The notes: generated from the letters alone by a model not told the origin. Shown: positions 52,772 through 61,835, numbered from the stretch's first letter. The stretch: DNA of 64,000 nucleotides from Bdellovibrionaceae bacterium UBA6502 (GCA_002436415.1 DJMA01000026.1:1-64000); one strand, 5' to 3'. Made by a program: numbers and translations.

Positions 52772-54178
52772 ATGGCTAAAAATTTTGATGTAGTTGTTAT
52801 TGGTGCTGGTCCTGGTGGTTATGTTGCTGCCATTCGTAGTGCGCAGTTAGGTTTAAAAACAGCTGTGATCGAAAGAGAATTTTGGGGTGGAGTTTGCTTA
52901 AATGTAGGCTGTATCCCATCAAAGGCTTTGATCAAAGCTTCTAGTTATTTTAAAAAAGCACAAGACTTCTTTCCTGAAATGGGGATTGAAGTGAAAGACC
53001 CAAAGATTAACCACAAGAAATTGCAAGACTACAAACAAGGGGTTTGTGATCGTATGTCAGGTGGTGTGGCTCAACTTTTAAAAGGAAACAAAGTAGAGCA
53101 AATCATGGGTGAGGCAAACTTCGTTTCAAAAAACGAAATCGAAGTTAGCTCAAAATCTGGTAAAGAAAAAATCACAGCAAAAAACTTTATCATTGCAACA
53201 GGTTCTCGTCCTATTGAGATTCCAGGTTTTTCATTTGATGAAAAAGGCATTATGTCTTCAACTGGTGCACTAGCCATAGATAAGGCGGTTAAAAGTGTGG
53301 CAGTCATTGGCGGTGGTTATATCGGTTTAGAGATCGGTACTTATCTTGCCAAAATTGGAACAGAAGTTACTGTAATCGAAGCTGCTGATGGTCTTTTAAA
53401 AGGCGTTGTAGATAAGGACTGTGTACAAGTTGTAAGTCGTAAGCTTAAAAAATTAGGCGTAAAAGTGATTACGAAGGCTTTTGCAAAGTCTCAAAAGAAA
53501 ACTTCTAAGGGCTATGAATTAACTTACGAAGTAGACGGAAAAGCATCCACTATCGAAGTAGAAAAGATTTTGGTAACGGTTGGCCGTAAACCTAATTCGG
53601 ATCAGCTAAATTTAAAAGGCATTGGTATCGAGCTAGATAAGCAAGGCTGTATTAAAGTGAACCCGCAAATGAAAACAAACATCGAAGGCATTTATGCTAT
53701 CGGCGACATCGCTGGCCAGCCAATGTTGGCTCATAAAGCGAGTCATGAAGGCGTTTTAGCGGCTGAGGTAATTGCAGGTCAAAATCGCGTTTACGACGCT
53801 AAAACTGTGCCTGCTGTGATCTTTGTGGATCCTGAGGTTGCCAGCGTTGGCCTTACAGAAGAAGAATGTAAAGCCCAAGGTATCGAAGTAAAAGTGGGTA
53901 AATTCCCATTTGGTGCCAACGGTAAAGCGGTATCCATCGGTGAGACGGACGGCTTTGTGAAGATTATTGCGGATAAAAAAGACCATATCGTAAAAGGTGT
54001 TCACATCTGTGGTCCAGAAGCTAGTAATTTAATTAGTGAAGCTGCCTTGGCCATCGAAATGGGTGCCCGTCTAGAAGACATTGCTCTAACGATTCATCCT
54101 CATCCTACATTAGGCGAGACAATGATGGAGGCGGCAGAAGCTACTCTAGGGCATGCGATTCACATTATTCAAAAATAA
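52772..54178 (+). CDS. lpdA: Dihydrolipoamide dehydrogenase (E3)
   Basis: This FAD flavoprotein of 468 residues reoxidises dihydrolipoamide with NAD. The N-terminal GAGPGGY (FAD), redox disulfide Cys42/Cys47 (GGVCLNVGC), NAD-binding GGGYIGLE near 180 and the C-terminal HPHPTLGE with the catalytic His are all present. It is 15 bases after E2 and closes the lipA-E2-E3 operon before a strong terminator. Confidence 0.97.
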   Translation: MAKNFDVVVIGAGPGGYVAAIRSAQLGLKTAVIEREFWGGVCLNVGCIPSKALIKASSYFKKAQDFFPEMGIEVKDPKINHKKLQDYKQGVCDRMSGGVAQLLKGNKVEQIMGEANFVSKNEIEVSSKSGKEKITAKNFIIATGSRPIEIPGFSFDEKGIMSSTGALAIDKAVKSVAVIGGGYIGLEIGTYLAKIGTEVTVIEAADGLLKGVVDKDCVQVVSRKLKKLGVKVITKAFAKSQKKTSKGYELTYEVDGKASTIEVEKILVTVGRKPNSDQLNLKGIGIELDKQGCIKVNPQMKTNIEGIYAIGDIAGQPMLAHKASHEGVLAAEVIAGQNRVYDAKTVPAVIFVDPEVASVGLTEEECKAQGIEVKVGKFPFGANGKAVSIGETDGFVKIIADKKDHIVKGVHICGPEASNLISEAALAIEMGARLEDIALTIHPHPTLGETMMEAAEATLGHAIHIIQK

Positions 54179-54206
54179 AATTTTTAAAAAATCTATAAAT
54201 AAAACT

Positions 54207-54236
54207 AAACCCTGAATGAATAATTCAGGGTTTTTT
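54207..54236 (+). terminator. Rho-independent terminator of the lipA-E2-E3 operon
   Basis: AAACCCTGAAT pairs with ATTCAGGGTTT around a short loop, followed by T residues. Confidence 0.92.
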
Positions 54237-54448
54237 ATTGGGATTTTATTGTCTGCTTAGTGAGCATTACGAGTTCAGCTTGTTGCATTAATTTAAAGAA
54301 TTTTAATCAATATTTAAGCGACCCGCTTTTACTCGAAAAACCTGCCTATGAAAGCCTCAAACAGAGTGTTTTCGCTTTTCTAAAGCTTGACTGAAATTCC
54401 TCAGAGGTAGAAGCTTTCCACTTTGAAAAAGATCAGCTTTGGACACCT

Positions 54449-55057
54449 ATGTATAAAATTTTAATTGTTTGTTTGTTTATGATTTCAATGGAAGCTAATG
54501 CCATTGAAAGAAAATGGTTTAACCAAAATGATGTTCCGGGAAGAGAGCTTTCTGCAAATTTTTGGACAGTATTTGGCGTGCAATGGCTTGTTTATTATAT
54601 TGATCAAGAAGATACCATTAGAGAGCATGGCTCGTTTGAATCTTGGGGAAGCAATATTTTTAAAACAACCTTTGATAAAGATGACTACCATTACAACATT
54701 TATAAGCACACTTTTGTAGGGCAATACTATTATTTGTTTTACCGCTCTCGAGGTTATTCACAAAGAGATTCATTTTTATGGAGTTTCGTTTCTTCGGCGG
54801 CCTTTGAGTACACGATTGAAACCTTAACAGAACCGCCAAGTCACCAAGACGTTTATCAGACTCCAGTATATGGAAGTATTCTTGGCTATTATACTGAGAG
54901 CCTAAGTGACTACCTTCATGATAGTGATTATCAATTCATTCGCCTGTTTTCGTATCTTTTTAATCCATTTCGCATTTTACCAAGTACCAAAGATGTGTAC
55001 TTTTCTGCCAATATGATTGGGAATCAAAAAGTAGTGGGGGTTCACTATGCTTTCTAA
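54449..55057 (+). CDS. DUF3943-like outer-membrane-associated protein
   Basis: This 202-residue protein has a signal peptide (1-18) and a C-terminal Phe (VGVHYAF), typical of outer-membrane beta-barrels. The middle (HTFVGQYYYLFYRSRGYSQRDSF...SAAFEYTIE...EPPSHQDVYQTP) matches the DUF3943 pattern as I recall it. It heads a four-gene run with another barrel-like protein and two PAP2 phosphatases, overlapping the next gene by 11 bases, so it is translationally coupled. Confidence 0.7.
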   Translation: MYKILIVCLFMISMEANAIERKWFNQNDVPGRELSANFWTVFGVQWLVYYIDQEDTIREHGSFESWGSNIFKTTFDKDDYHYNIYKHTFVGQYYYLFYRSRGYSQRDSFLWSFVSSAAFEYTIETLTEPPSHQDVYQTPVYGSILGYYTESLSDYLHDSDYQFIRLFSYLFNPFRILPSTKDVYFSANMIGNQKVVGVHYAF

Positions 55058-55916
55058 GAGCTTGAGTACTTACTTCTTTTTGTGCTTATTGATTTTCACA
55101 GCTACGAGTTTTGCTCTGGAAACGGAACAATCAAATGAAAATGGTCTTTTGATAACTAGTAAACAAGAAGCCTTAGAGAATCAAAAACAAGAATTAGAAA
55201 AGCCAGCATCTGAGACTAGCAACACTAAGCCCCAAACAAAGGCTGAAGATTTAAAGCTAGAGCAAAAAAAATCAAACTCCGACGGACTTATCGTTACCGA
55301 AAAAATTCCGAATAGAGAAACGTTAAATGGGCATGAAAACCTCTTGCAAGACATTCATATCTTGATGGGGTTGGGAATGAATCAAAGTTTTTATCGTAAT
55401 GATTCGCAAGATTCCAAAACGGAATTGGGACCAAGTTTGAAGGCTGATGTGGTCTATATTATTAATCAAGACTGGGCCGTTGAGTGGAGTGGTATTGCTT
55501 CTTTTAAAGAATTTAGTGACATTCTAGTTTGGGATACAATTTTAACTTTAGGAGTTAGGAAGGTTATGGGACCTTCTCACTTTTTTAATGGCACTTGGTT
55601 TACGAGGTATTACTTAGGCTACGGTCACTCGGTGGCCTATGTGGACAGAGATGCTTTGAGTGAGTTGGGTTACGATGGGGACATTAATCGTATCCACTTT
55701 GGTGGTGAAGTTGTAGGTTTGGGAACTGGAATGGTTTGGGAAACCGAAAGTAAACAACTGCATTTCTTTGAGTTAAATTTAGGCGTTCATTACTTAAAAA
55801 ACCGAGAAGCGGTGAACATTCAAAATGACGTCCCTGTGGTAGTTGCCAATGATGTGGTAACTGATAATTCTCGAGCTTATCATATTCATTTAACTTATGG
55901 AGTATTACTTTTTTAG
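55047..55916 (+). CDS. Probable outer-membrane beta-barrel protein
   Basis: This 289-residue protein has a signal peptide (1-24, cleavage near FA-LE). A Lys/Glu/Gln-rich, probably disordered stretch (25-100) carries two similar nonapeptides (NGLLITSKQ and DGLIVTEKI). Then about 190 residues of alternating strands end in Phe, which is the barrel insertion signal. It is two bases from the next gene, a PAP2 phosphatase. The function is unknown; an envelope lipid role is inferred from the operon. Confidence 0.65.
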   Translation: MLSKSLSTYFFLCLLIFTATSFALETEQSNENGLLITSKQEALENQKQELEKPASETSNTKPQTKAEDLKLEQKKSNSDGLIVTEKIPNRETLNGHENLLQDIHILMGLGMNQSFYRNDSQDSKTELGPSLKADVVYIINQDWAVEWSGIASFKEFSDILVWDTILTLGVRKVMGPSHFFNGTWFTRYYLGYGHSVAYVDRDALSELGYDGDINRIHFGGEVVGLGTGMVWETESKQLHFFELNLGVHYLKNREAVNIQNDVPVVVANDVVTDNSRAYHIHLTYGVLLF

Positions 55917-55918
55917 TT

Positions 55919-56467
55919 ATGTTGGATCAAATCGACAAAGGCATCACGGTTTTTATACAGCAGAATTTATATTCTGAAACAATCGCCAATGCGTTTCATT
56001 GGTGGACAGATTTTTTAAACAGCCCTTTGTTCAAGTTTTTGTTTTTTATTCTCTTTTTATACAGTGTTTTTCCTCGCTTAAAAGTATCCATAAAGCGCTT
56101 TCCGCTAATTTTTATTGGAGGATTTGCTTTTGATCGTTTGGTACATTTTTTAAAAGAAAGTTTTGCTAGGCAGAGACCAGACTTTATAGAGTTAGGATTG
56201 GATTTAGGGCAACGATGTTTGGATGTTGGTGGTTACGCTTTTCCTTCTGGGCATTCAAGTGTTTCCTTTTTTATAGTAGGGATCCTCTCGGTGTTTTCTT
56301 GGAAACGACAAATTCTTTGGTGGGTTTTGGCGGTTTTGGTGGTTATACCTAGGGTGTATTGTGGAATTCATTATTTTGGCGATGTCTTGGTTGGAGCTAT
56401 TTTAGGTTATGGACTAGGCTGTTTGCTTGGCAAATTTGTATTTTCAATGGGAGAAAGTAATGCGTAA
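55919..56467 (+). CDS. PAP2-family membrane phosphatase
   Basis: This 182-residue inner-membrane protein has the three PAP2 motifs: K-x6-RP (KESFARQRP), PSGH (AFPSGHSS) and R-x5-H-x3-D (RVYCGIHYFGD). The His residues carry out phosphoryl transfer. Substrates in the family include phosphatidic acid, undecaprenyl diphosphate and lipid A phosphates. It overlaps the next PAP2 gene by eight bases (ATG inside the last codons), so the two are coupled. Confidence 0.93.
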   Translation: MLDQIDKGITVFIQQNLYSETIANAFHWWTDFLNSPLFKFLFFILFLYSVFPRLKVSIKRFPLIFIGGFAFDRLVHFLKESFARQRPDFIELGLDLGQRCLDVGGYAFPSGHSSVSFFIVGILSVFSWKRQILWWVLAVLVVIPRVYCGIHYFGDVLVGAILGYGLGCLLGKFVFSMGESNA

Positions 56468-57218
56468 ATTTTTACTTTTATTTTTTATTATATCCTTCTC
56501 TTTCACTAATCTTTCCTTTGCAAATGATGAAGCTCAAGAAGAAGAAGAGGAAGGCTTTTTTTCTAGAACTTACCGCCGTCAATTGCGTCCTATCGTTGAG
56601 CAGTCTTTGGATGATACGGGAAAGAGCATTTTAACTTATGGTGGAATTGCCACTTTACTTGCTTTTGCATTAGATAATTCCGTTTACGAGTTCAACAAAG
56701 ATCATCCAAATCGCTATATGGATGATTCTACTTCCCATTTTTTCTCAAATGCAGGGGACGGCAAACTAGGTATCGGCATCGCAGTGGCTCAACTTTTTTG
56801 GGATAGAGAAAATGGCATCAAACACGCATGGGCTTTGTTTTTGACTTCAACCACTCACTTTACTACGGCGGCGATCGTTCAGAGAGATCGGCCACATGGT
56901 AAATTAACCTATTTGCCTTTTCCGTCTTCTTTTCCTTCAGGGCACAGCTCCTCGGCTTTTACCACAGCAGCTTCTCTTCAAAATGCTTATGGGGATAAGG
57001 TAGGCATATTTTCATTTGCTTTTGCCGGAGCTATCTCAGCATCAAGAATTCAGCAAGAAGCTCATTGGTTAAGTGATGTAATGGCAGGGGCGACTTTAGG
57101 GATTTTTTGGGCACATGCTTCTTCTAAATTGGATCTTGGAAGTCCTGATAAAAATGGTTTGTTGTATCCAAGTGTTGAGAAAGATCAGTTTGCAATCAAC
57201 TTTCTAAGATCTTTTTAA
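56460..57218 (+). CDS. Exported PAP2-family phosphatase
   Basis: This 252-residue protein starts at ATG 56460 (GGGAGAAAG upstream) and has a signal peptide (cleavage near FA-ND) and then an acidic stretch. The PAP2 motifs are RDRPHGK, FPSGHSSS and R-x5-H-x3-D (SRIQQEAHWLSD). It resembles outer-membrane or periplasmic PAP2 proteins linked to lipid A or phospholipid phosphatases, and differs from its short neighbour in having a signal peptide. It is the last gene of the operon. Confidence 0.9.
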   Translation: MRKFLLLFFIISFSFTNLSFANDEAQEEEEEGFFSRTYRRQLRPIVEQSLDDTGKSILTYGGIATLLAFALDNSVYEFNKDHPNRYMDDSTSHFFSNAGDGKLGIGIAVAQLFWDRENGIKHAWALFLTSTTHFTTAAIVQRDRPHGKLTYLPFPSSFPSGHSSSAFTTAASLQNAYGDKVGIFSFAFAGAISASRIQQEAHWLSDVMAGATLGIFWAHASSKLDLGSPDKNGLLYPSVEKDQFAINFLRSF

Positions 57219-57226
57219 ATTTAGTT

Positions 57227-57445
57227 TTAAAAGTATTGCTGTGCTTGATGGCTAGAATTTTCGCTGTGTAAGTAATTTCCTTTTAAAGCTTCAATAGAAA
57301 ATTGTGTCTTAATCAAGTTATGTCCAAACTGTATCAAGCTTGGAGAGCTGTCTAGCGCCCAAGGCTGATTTAGTACTGTAATTAGTGTGGCTAGAGTAAA
57401 GCTTCTAGCAATTACCTGATAGTTTTTAGTAGGTTTTAGTGCCAC
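57227..57445 (-). CDS. Possible small protein downstream of lipB
   Basis: A 72-codon frame starts at GTG, overlapping the last ten bases of lipB, with AAAGAG upstream. It fills the gap between convergent genes. The composition is plausible for protein, with a mildly hydrophobic segment at about 14-28, but no family is recognised. It could be non-coding. Confidence 0.35.
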   Translation of the reverse strand: MALKPTKNYQVIARSFTLATLITVLNQPWALDSSPSLIQFGHNLIKTQFSIEALKGNYLHSENSSHQAQQYF

Positions 57446-58044
57446 TCTTTCAGAAGAAATGCCTTTATTTGTTCTTTGAAACTTTCGTAAGAAATCTTTT
57501 CTTCAGTGAATTGAGATAGAGGAACCATAGTCTTAGTACTAAAACCACATGGTGAAATTCCAGTAAAGGCTTTCGGATCATGGTTTAGGTTAACAGCCAT
57601 ACCGTGATAGGTAACCCATTTGCGAACTGCTATTCCTAATGAGGCAATTTTTTTCTCTTCAATCCAAACTCCAGTAGCGTCTTTGCGACCACCTTCTGCA
57701 GATATTCCATAATGTTCTTTCAAGCAATCTATCAGTGAGTTTTCAAGTTTTCTTAAATGAAGATGAAGGTCTTTAGTTCTATTTTGTAAATTGATTAGAG
57801 GATAGATCACCAATTGTTCTGGGCCATGATAGGTAGCTCTGCCACCTCTTTGGGTTTCCACCACATCTCCTTGCCAGCCCATTAGGTCTCCGGCCTCGGT
57901 GGCTCGTCCTAGTGTTACGACGCTAGGGTGTTTGCAGAAGATGATTTGCTCTTCTTCTTGGTCTTTTGCAATCTTCTCAATAAGATCAATTTGCATTTCC
58001 ATGGCATTTTTATAAGGGACCAAGCCCCAATCAGTAAACTTCAT
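57436..58044 (-). CDS. lipB: Octanoyl-[ACP]:protein octanoyltransferase
   Basis: LipB moves octanoate from acyl carrier protein to lipoyl domains before LipA adds sulfur. RGGRATYHGPEQ (67-78), Lys132 in KKIASLGI and the catalytic Cys166 in SPCGF are all present. The 202 residues are normal length. It is divergent from the ybeD-like gene by 78 bases, echoing the lipB-ybeD neighbourhood of E. coli. The start has a weak ribosome-binding site. Confidence 0.95.
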   Translation of the reverse strand: MKFTDWGLVPYKNAMEMQIDLIEKIAKDQEEEQIIFCKHPSVVTLGRATEAGDLMGWQGDVVETQRGGRATYHGPEQLVIYPLINLQNRTKDLHLHLRKLENSLIDCLKEHYGISAEGGRKDATGVWIEEKKIASLGIAVRKWVTYHGMAVNLNHDPKAFTGISPCGFSTKTMVPLSQFTEEKISYESFKEQIKAFLLKEWH

Positions 58045-58122
58045 AGCGTTTTGATATTACGCTTTTACATAAAAGCCAAGAAAAGTCTGGAACATTGCAA
58101 GCTTTCTCAGTAAAAAGGGCTT

Positions 58123-58374
58123 ATGCAAAGTTTGAAAGACGCTCTAGATCAAGAATACAATTGGCCGGCCCAATATACCTTTAAATTTGTCGTTCCTATT
58201 AGCAGGAAGGATGACCTGGCAAATTTTTTTCCACAACAGCTAATTAGCTGGAAAGAGTCTCGAACGGGGAAATACAGTAGTTTAACCTGTACTCAGACCA
58301 TGATGTCCTCTGAGGAAGTGCTTGCAATTTATGAGGAAGTAAAGTCTCATATTCCTGAGGCAATTGGGCTTTAA
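58123..58374 (+). CDS. ybeD: YbeD-like DUF493 family protein
   Basis: This is an 83-residue cytosolic protein with the DUF493 layout (VPISRKDDL, GKYSSLTCTQTMMSSEEVLAIYEEV). The fold is ACT-like and the function is not established. Its position beside lipB supports the assignment. AAAGGG precedes the ATG. The next gene is 17 bases downstream. Confidence 0.78.
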   Translation: MQSLKDALDQEYNWPAQYTFKFVVPISRKDDLANFFPQQLISWKESRTGKYSSLTCTQTMMSSEEVLAIYEEVKSHIPEAIGL

Positions 58375-58391
58375 GATTCTGGAGGATCTTT

Positions 58392-58682
58392 TTGCAAGAA
58401 GAATCTTTGTATGAAAAATTGAAAACTGAACTGCAAACGGTAGAGTTTGATGCGTTAAAACCTCATGTGGATCGTGACGCCTTAATCGTTTGTCGACCTA
58501 AACTAGATATCATCCAAATTGCCATCGATTTGGCACAAGACAATGTGGAAAAAATCAAGGCCTTGATGGCATCTGGGGATCTTAAGAAAGTCACGAAGGA
58601 AGAGGCCGAAGAAATTCCAATGGATAGAAAGTACGTTTTTATAATTATCCAACCATTTGTATTGGTTCAGGCCATTCATTAA
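58392..58682 (+). CDS. DUF2288-family protein
   Basis: This is a 96-residue protein from a TTG start with GGAGGATC upstream. VDRDALIVCRPKLDIIQIAIDLAQD and the terminal FIIIQPFVLVQAIH match the DUF2288 pattern as I recall it. Function is unknown. It overlaps the end of the convergent methyltransferase gene by four bases. Confidence 0.72.
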   Translation: MQEESLYEKLKTELQTVEFDALKPHVDRDALIVCRPKLDIIQIAIDLAQDNVEKIKALMASGDLKKVTKEEAEEIPMDRKYVFIIIQPFVLVQAIH

Positions 58683-59326
58683 AGTTTTTGGAAGATAGCA
58701 TAGCGGCTGTCTTCCTCTAAAACTAACTTCCAATTCATTTTTTTCTCTAAATATTTCCATGTTTGTGAGTTGTAAAAACAAACATGTGTAGGGTCTTTTC
58801 TATACCACCACTTTTCTAACTTATCGCATGACTCTAAAAACTCGGTACGAAATAAAACAAAAGAAGATTTCCCTAAGAGAGAGTTTATGTGTTCAAAGCT
58901 TTTTGCTGGGCAATAGAAATGTTCGATGACTTCGATACAGCAAATAACGTCAAAGGTTTTAACTTTAAAATCTGTGTTTTTATGAAAAATAGCATCAAAG
59001 CTAGCAAGGTATTCAAACTCCTTGTTCCAAATGTTTTCTAGGCCTTTCACTGGGCCGCAGCCATAGTCCAATAAGGACTTTTTTGAAATGGGAAAATTGA
59101 ATATGCGCTTAGTGGACTCTTGCAGATAGGACATATAATCCTGTCTTTCTAAATCATTTTCATGCTCTAAGTATCTTTCTTTTTCTTCAAAGTAGTGGGG
59201 GAGTTGATCTCTTTTTTGAAAGATGAGTCCGCAGTTATGACATAGGTAATATTCAGACCCATCACTTAAAAGTTGATGAGTCCCAGTGTGGCAATTGCAA
59301 AGCCTGCATTCTTCGGTATTATCCAT
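58679..59326 (-). CDS. Zinc-ribbon class I SAM methyltransferase
   Basis: The 215-residue product starts with a four-Cys zinc ribbon (CRLC...CHNC within residues 6-30) followed by a Rossmann methyltransferase: LLDYGCGPVKGLE (motif I) and FDVICCIEVIEHF (motif IV with the EVIEH signature). This arrangement is common for O- or C-methyltransferases of sugars and small molecules. It is in the exbB-exbD transcript and overlaps the upstream gene by eight bases. ATG 59326 is chosen because the alternative TTG 59365 sits directly on its ribosome-binding site. Confidence 0.8.
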   Translation of the reverse strand: MDNTEECRLCNCHTGTHQLLSDGSEYYLCHNCGLIFQKRDQLPHYFEEKERYLEHENDLERQDYMSYLQESTKRIFNFPISKKSLLDYGCGPVKGLENIWNKEFEYLASFDAIFHKNTDFKVKTFDVICCIEVIEHFYCPAKSFEHINSLLGKSSFVLFRTEFLESCDKLEKWWYRKDPTHVCFYNSQTWKYLEKKMNWKLVLEEDSRYAIFQKL

Positions 59327-60707
59327 TGAAGGAGAATAACTTTTTTTGCTTAATGATACTAGCAACTTCCTTTGGAACTAGCTTTTCCCAATCAGGGTTT
59401 CCGCTTTCAATCATCTCTAGAATTTCTTGAGAGTTGTAGCTGGATTGATCGGTTGCGCAGCCAAGAATATCGACAAACTTCCCTCTCGCCATTAAGTATT
59501 CATAAAGTAGGGATAGCTCTGCCTTTGGACGGTAAGTGTCTGAAGTTACTAGGTCACCTGTTTTACTATCGGTTTGTGGGTAAATATAAAGTTTCGTCTG
59601 TCCTTTTACTAGACGCCCAAAGCCTTCTAGAACCCCACCTTTAAGATCTTGATAGTGTTCGCGGTTAAAGAGCTTTTGCAAAAGACTTGCGCCTAAAACC
59701 ATACGAATTGGCAGTTTGGTAAATTGCTGTAAAAATTGACGTACTTGGTAGAAAAGGAAAAAGTTTGTAATCAAAACTGGCTGGTTCAATGCGGCGATAG
59801 CATCCATACGATCTAAAAAGTTTAAGCGATCGATGCCTGAAGCTGAATTTAGATTATGAACTGTTATCTCCATTAAAACTGCTAGTTTGTCGGCATCCTC
59901 TGGAAACTCTTTTTTAAATTGAGCAATACCGGACTCTTGCAAATCCCAGTGGATTTTGGTCACAGGATTAAAGCTTCCTCGTTGAACCAAGATAGGTCTC
60001 TTGTAAAGGTAATCTGAAATTTGTAGAACTTCGCCTTGTGGAGTAAACAGGACTGCACTGGTAAAGCCTTCTTCCACCAACTTTAAACTCATAATACGGT
60101 TATCTACCTCTTTATGAGCAGGGCCTGAAAAACGAATCATATCGATTTCGATTCTTCTTTGTCCCACTTCGTCGATGAGTTGTTCAATCAATTCTTCCGC
60201 TGGAAGTTCTCGGGTTGCACCATAAATTAAATTTACACCAACAGTTCCAATGGCGTCGGCCTGAAGTTGGTTACTAGGGTCATGCATCTTAATGTGTAAA
60301 ACGATTTCATTAAAAGGGCCGTGAGCTTCTGTTTGGTAGCGAATTCCAAGCCAACCATGTCCAGGTGCGGTTGAGCCATATGGAGTAGTGGCTACGGTGT
60401 CTGCAAAGGCAAAAAATTTCGTATGCTCAGCTTTCTCGGTTAGTCTTTCGTTTATTAAAGTGTATTCGTGATCTAACATTTTTAATAAACGAGCTTCACA
60501 AACGTATCTTCCTGACTCTTCTTTTCCGTAAATTTCATCGGAAAACTGCATGTCGTATGCTGACATACTTTTTGCCACTGTTCCTGAGGATGCGCCAGCG
60601 ATAAAAAACTTACGAACGACCTCTTGGCCTGCTCCGATCTCGGCGAAACTACCGTAGATGGAAGGATCAAGATTAATGTTTAGTGCCTTTTCTTTAATAG
60701 AACTCAT
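59319..60707 (-). CDS. Conserved protein with a nucleotidyltransferase-like segment
   Basis: This 462-residue cytosolic protein opens with MSSIKEKAL and a FAEIGAGQEV...FFIAGASSGTVAKSMSAYDM segment that I recall from a widely conserved family often auto-labelled nicotinate-nucleotide adenylyltransferase (or, wrongly, TonB-dependent receptor). The supporting site is GSFNPVTKIH (244-253). It resembles the GxFNPxHxxH motif of NadD-type nucleotidyltransferases, with the first His replaced by Thr. The true reaction is uncertain. It is seven bases from exbD and overlaps the methyltransferase. AGAGGC precedes the ATG. Confidence 0.7.
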   Translation of the reverse strand: MSSIKEKALNINLDPSIYGSFAEIGAGQEVVRKFFIAGASSGTVAKSMSAYDMQFSDEIYGKEESGRYVCEARLLKMLDHEYTLINERLTEKAEHTKFFAFADTVATTPYGSTAPGHGWLGIRYQTEAHGPFNEIVLHIKMHDPSNQLQADAIGTVGVNLIYGATRELPAEELIEQLIDEVGQRRIEIDMIRFSGPAHKEVDNRIMSLKLVEEGFTSAVLFTPQGEVLQISDYLYKRPILVQRGSFNPVTKIHWDLQESGIAQFKKEFPEDADKLAVLMEITVHNLNSASGIDRLNFLDRMDAIAALNQPVLITNFFLFYQVRQFLQQFTKLPIRMVLGASLLQKLFNREHYQDLKGGVLEGFGRLVKGQTKLYIYPQTDSKTGDLVTSDTYRPKAELSLLYEYLMARGKFVDILGCATDQSSYNSQEILEMIESGNPDWEKLVPKEVASIIKQKKLFSFNG

Positions 60708-60714
60708 GTTGCCT

Positions 60715-61116
60715 CTATTTTTCAGTGCTGATAGCGAACTTGCTTACTCCATTGGATTTTACGATATCGATTACACGGATAACGGTTCCATGCGCTACAT
60801 CTTTATCGGCAGCAATGATCGCCTGAATTTCTTTATTTTTTGCTACTAAATCTTTTACCTTCTGAGCAAGGCTGTTGTCATTTTCAACCGCTCCATTCAG
60901 TAGAATTTTCCCGTCTTTGGCGATGGAAACATTTAATTTTGTTTGCTTTGTTTCCTCGCCACTAGCCGCTTTTGGCAACTGAATTTTAATGCCGGGGTTC
61001 ATAATGATTGGAGTTGTTACCATAAAAATGATCAAAACCACTAAAATAATGTCTACAAATGGCGTGATATTAATATCCGCAATTGCCTCATCGTCTTTGT
61101 TGAAAGAAGCTCCCAT
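60715..61116 (-). CDS. exbD: ExbD/TolR-family biopolymer transport protein
   Basis: This 133-residue inner-membrane protein has one transmembrane helix with the essential Asp22 in NITPFVDIILVVLIIF and a periplasmic C-terminal domain. With ExbB it uses the proton gradient to power TonB or Tol-type envelope work. ATG 61116 (AAAGGCC upstream) lies two bases after the exbB stop. TonB and TolA/B are not nearby, so the partner is unknown. Confidence 0.93.
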   Translation of the reverse strand: MGASFNKDDEAIADINITPFVDIILVVLIIFMVTTPIIMNPGIKIQLPKAASGEETKQTKLNVSIAKDGKILLNGAVENDNSLAQKVKDLVAKNKEIQAIIAADKDVAHGTVIRVIDIVKSNGVSKFAISTEK

Positions 61117-61118
61117 AA

Positions 61119-61742
61119 TTAGGCCTTTCTGTTTGCATATGCAATGCAAAGTTCTTTAATTACTTCTAATCCGTTTAAGCATTTCTTCACTCGTTTTTGA
61201 AAGTAGTTGTAGGCGATAACTGCCGGAATCGCTACGAAAAGACCAACTGCTGTTGCCACCAAGGCTTCTGCAATCCCTGTCATAACCGCATTGGCATTTC
61301 CTTCACTAACGCCCAAGTCTTTAAATGCTTTCATGATCCCTAAAACAGTACCTAAAAGACCGATGAATGGAGCGTTACTTCCTACTGTAGCTAAGAAGTT
61401 CAAAGATTTTTCTAATCGTGGCTTTTCCATAAGTGCATAACCACTAATCACTTCATCTAAACCATTTACGCCACTTTCTTTTACGTGCCTTAAACCGTAA
61501 TTGATTGCTCGTCCTTCGATTGTGTCTCTGTCGCGAGCAAAATCTTCTAATTCTTCCAATGAATTGGATTGCAAGGCATCAGCAAGGCGAGATTGGTAAC
61601 GATCACTATTTTTTGTGTATTTGGAAAGAGTAAAAAACCTTTCAAGAATAATAGCGATACTGATGATACTTAGGGCAATTAAAAACCATAGAACACCTTC
61701 CGCTCCAGATTGTGCTGCTGAGAATATTTTTTGCGTTAACAT
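61119..61742 (-). CDS. exbB: ExbB/TolQ/MotA-family proton channel subunit
   Basis: This 207-residue protein has three hydrophobic segments (about 18-38, 115-137 and 160-182) and the family signature GLLGTVLGIMKAF...GIAEALVATAVGLFVAIPAVI. It forms the pentameric channel around ExbD. AAGGAG precedes the ATG. It starts the four-gene minus-strand transcript exbB-exbD-unknown-methyltransferase. Confidence 0.94.
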   Translation of the reverse strand: MLTQKIFSAAQSGAEGVLWFLIALSIISIAIILERFFTLSKYTKNSDRYQSRLADALQSNSLEELEDFARDRDTIEGRAINYGLRHVKESGVNGLDEVISGYALMEKPRLEKSLNFLATVGSNAPFIGLLGTVLGIMKAFKDLGVSEGNANAVMTGIAEALVATAVGLFVAIPAVIAYNYFQKRVKKCLNGLEVIKELCIAYANRKA

Positions 61743-61835
61743 TGCGAAGTCTCCTTTTCCATAAATGCAATTTTACACTTCCTATTATCCTATGGCATAC
61801 TCTAAGAAGCAAGCTTCACAAGATAGTTAGGGTGG

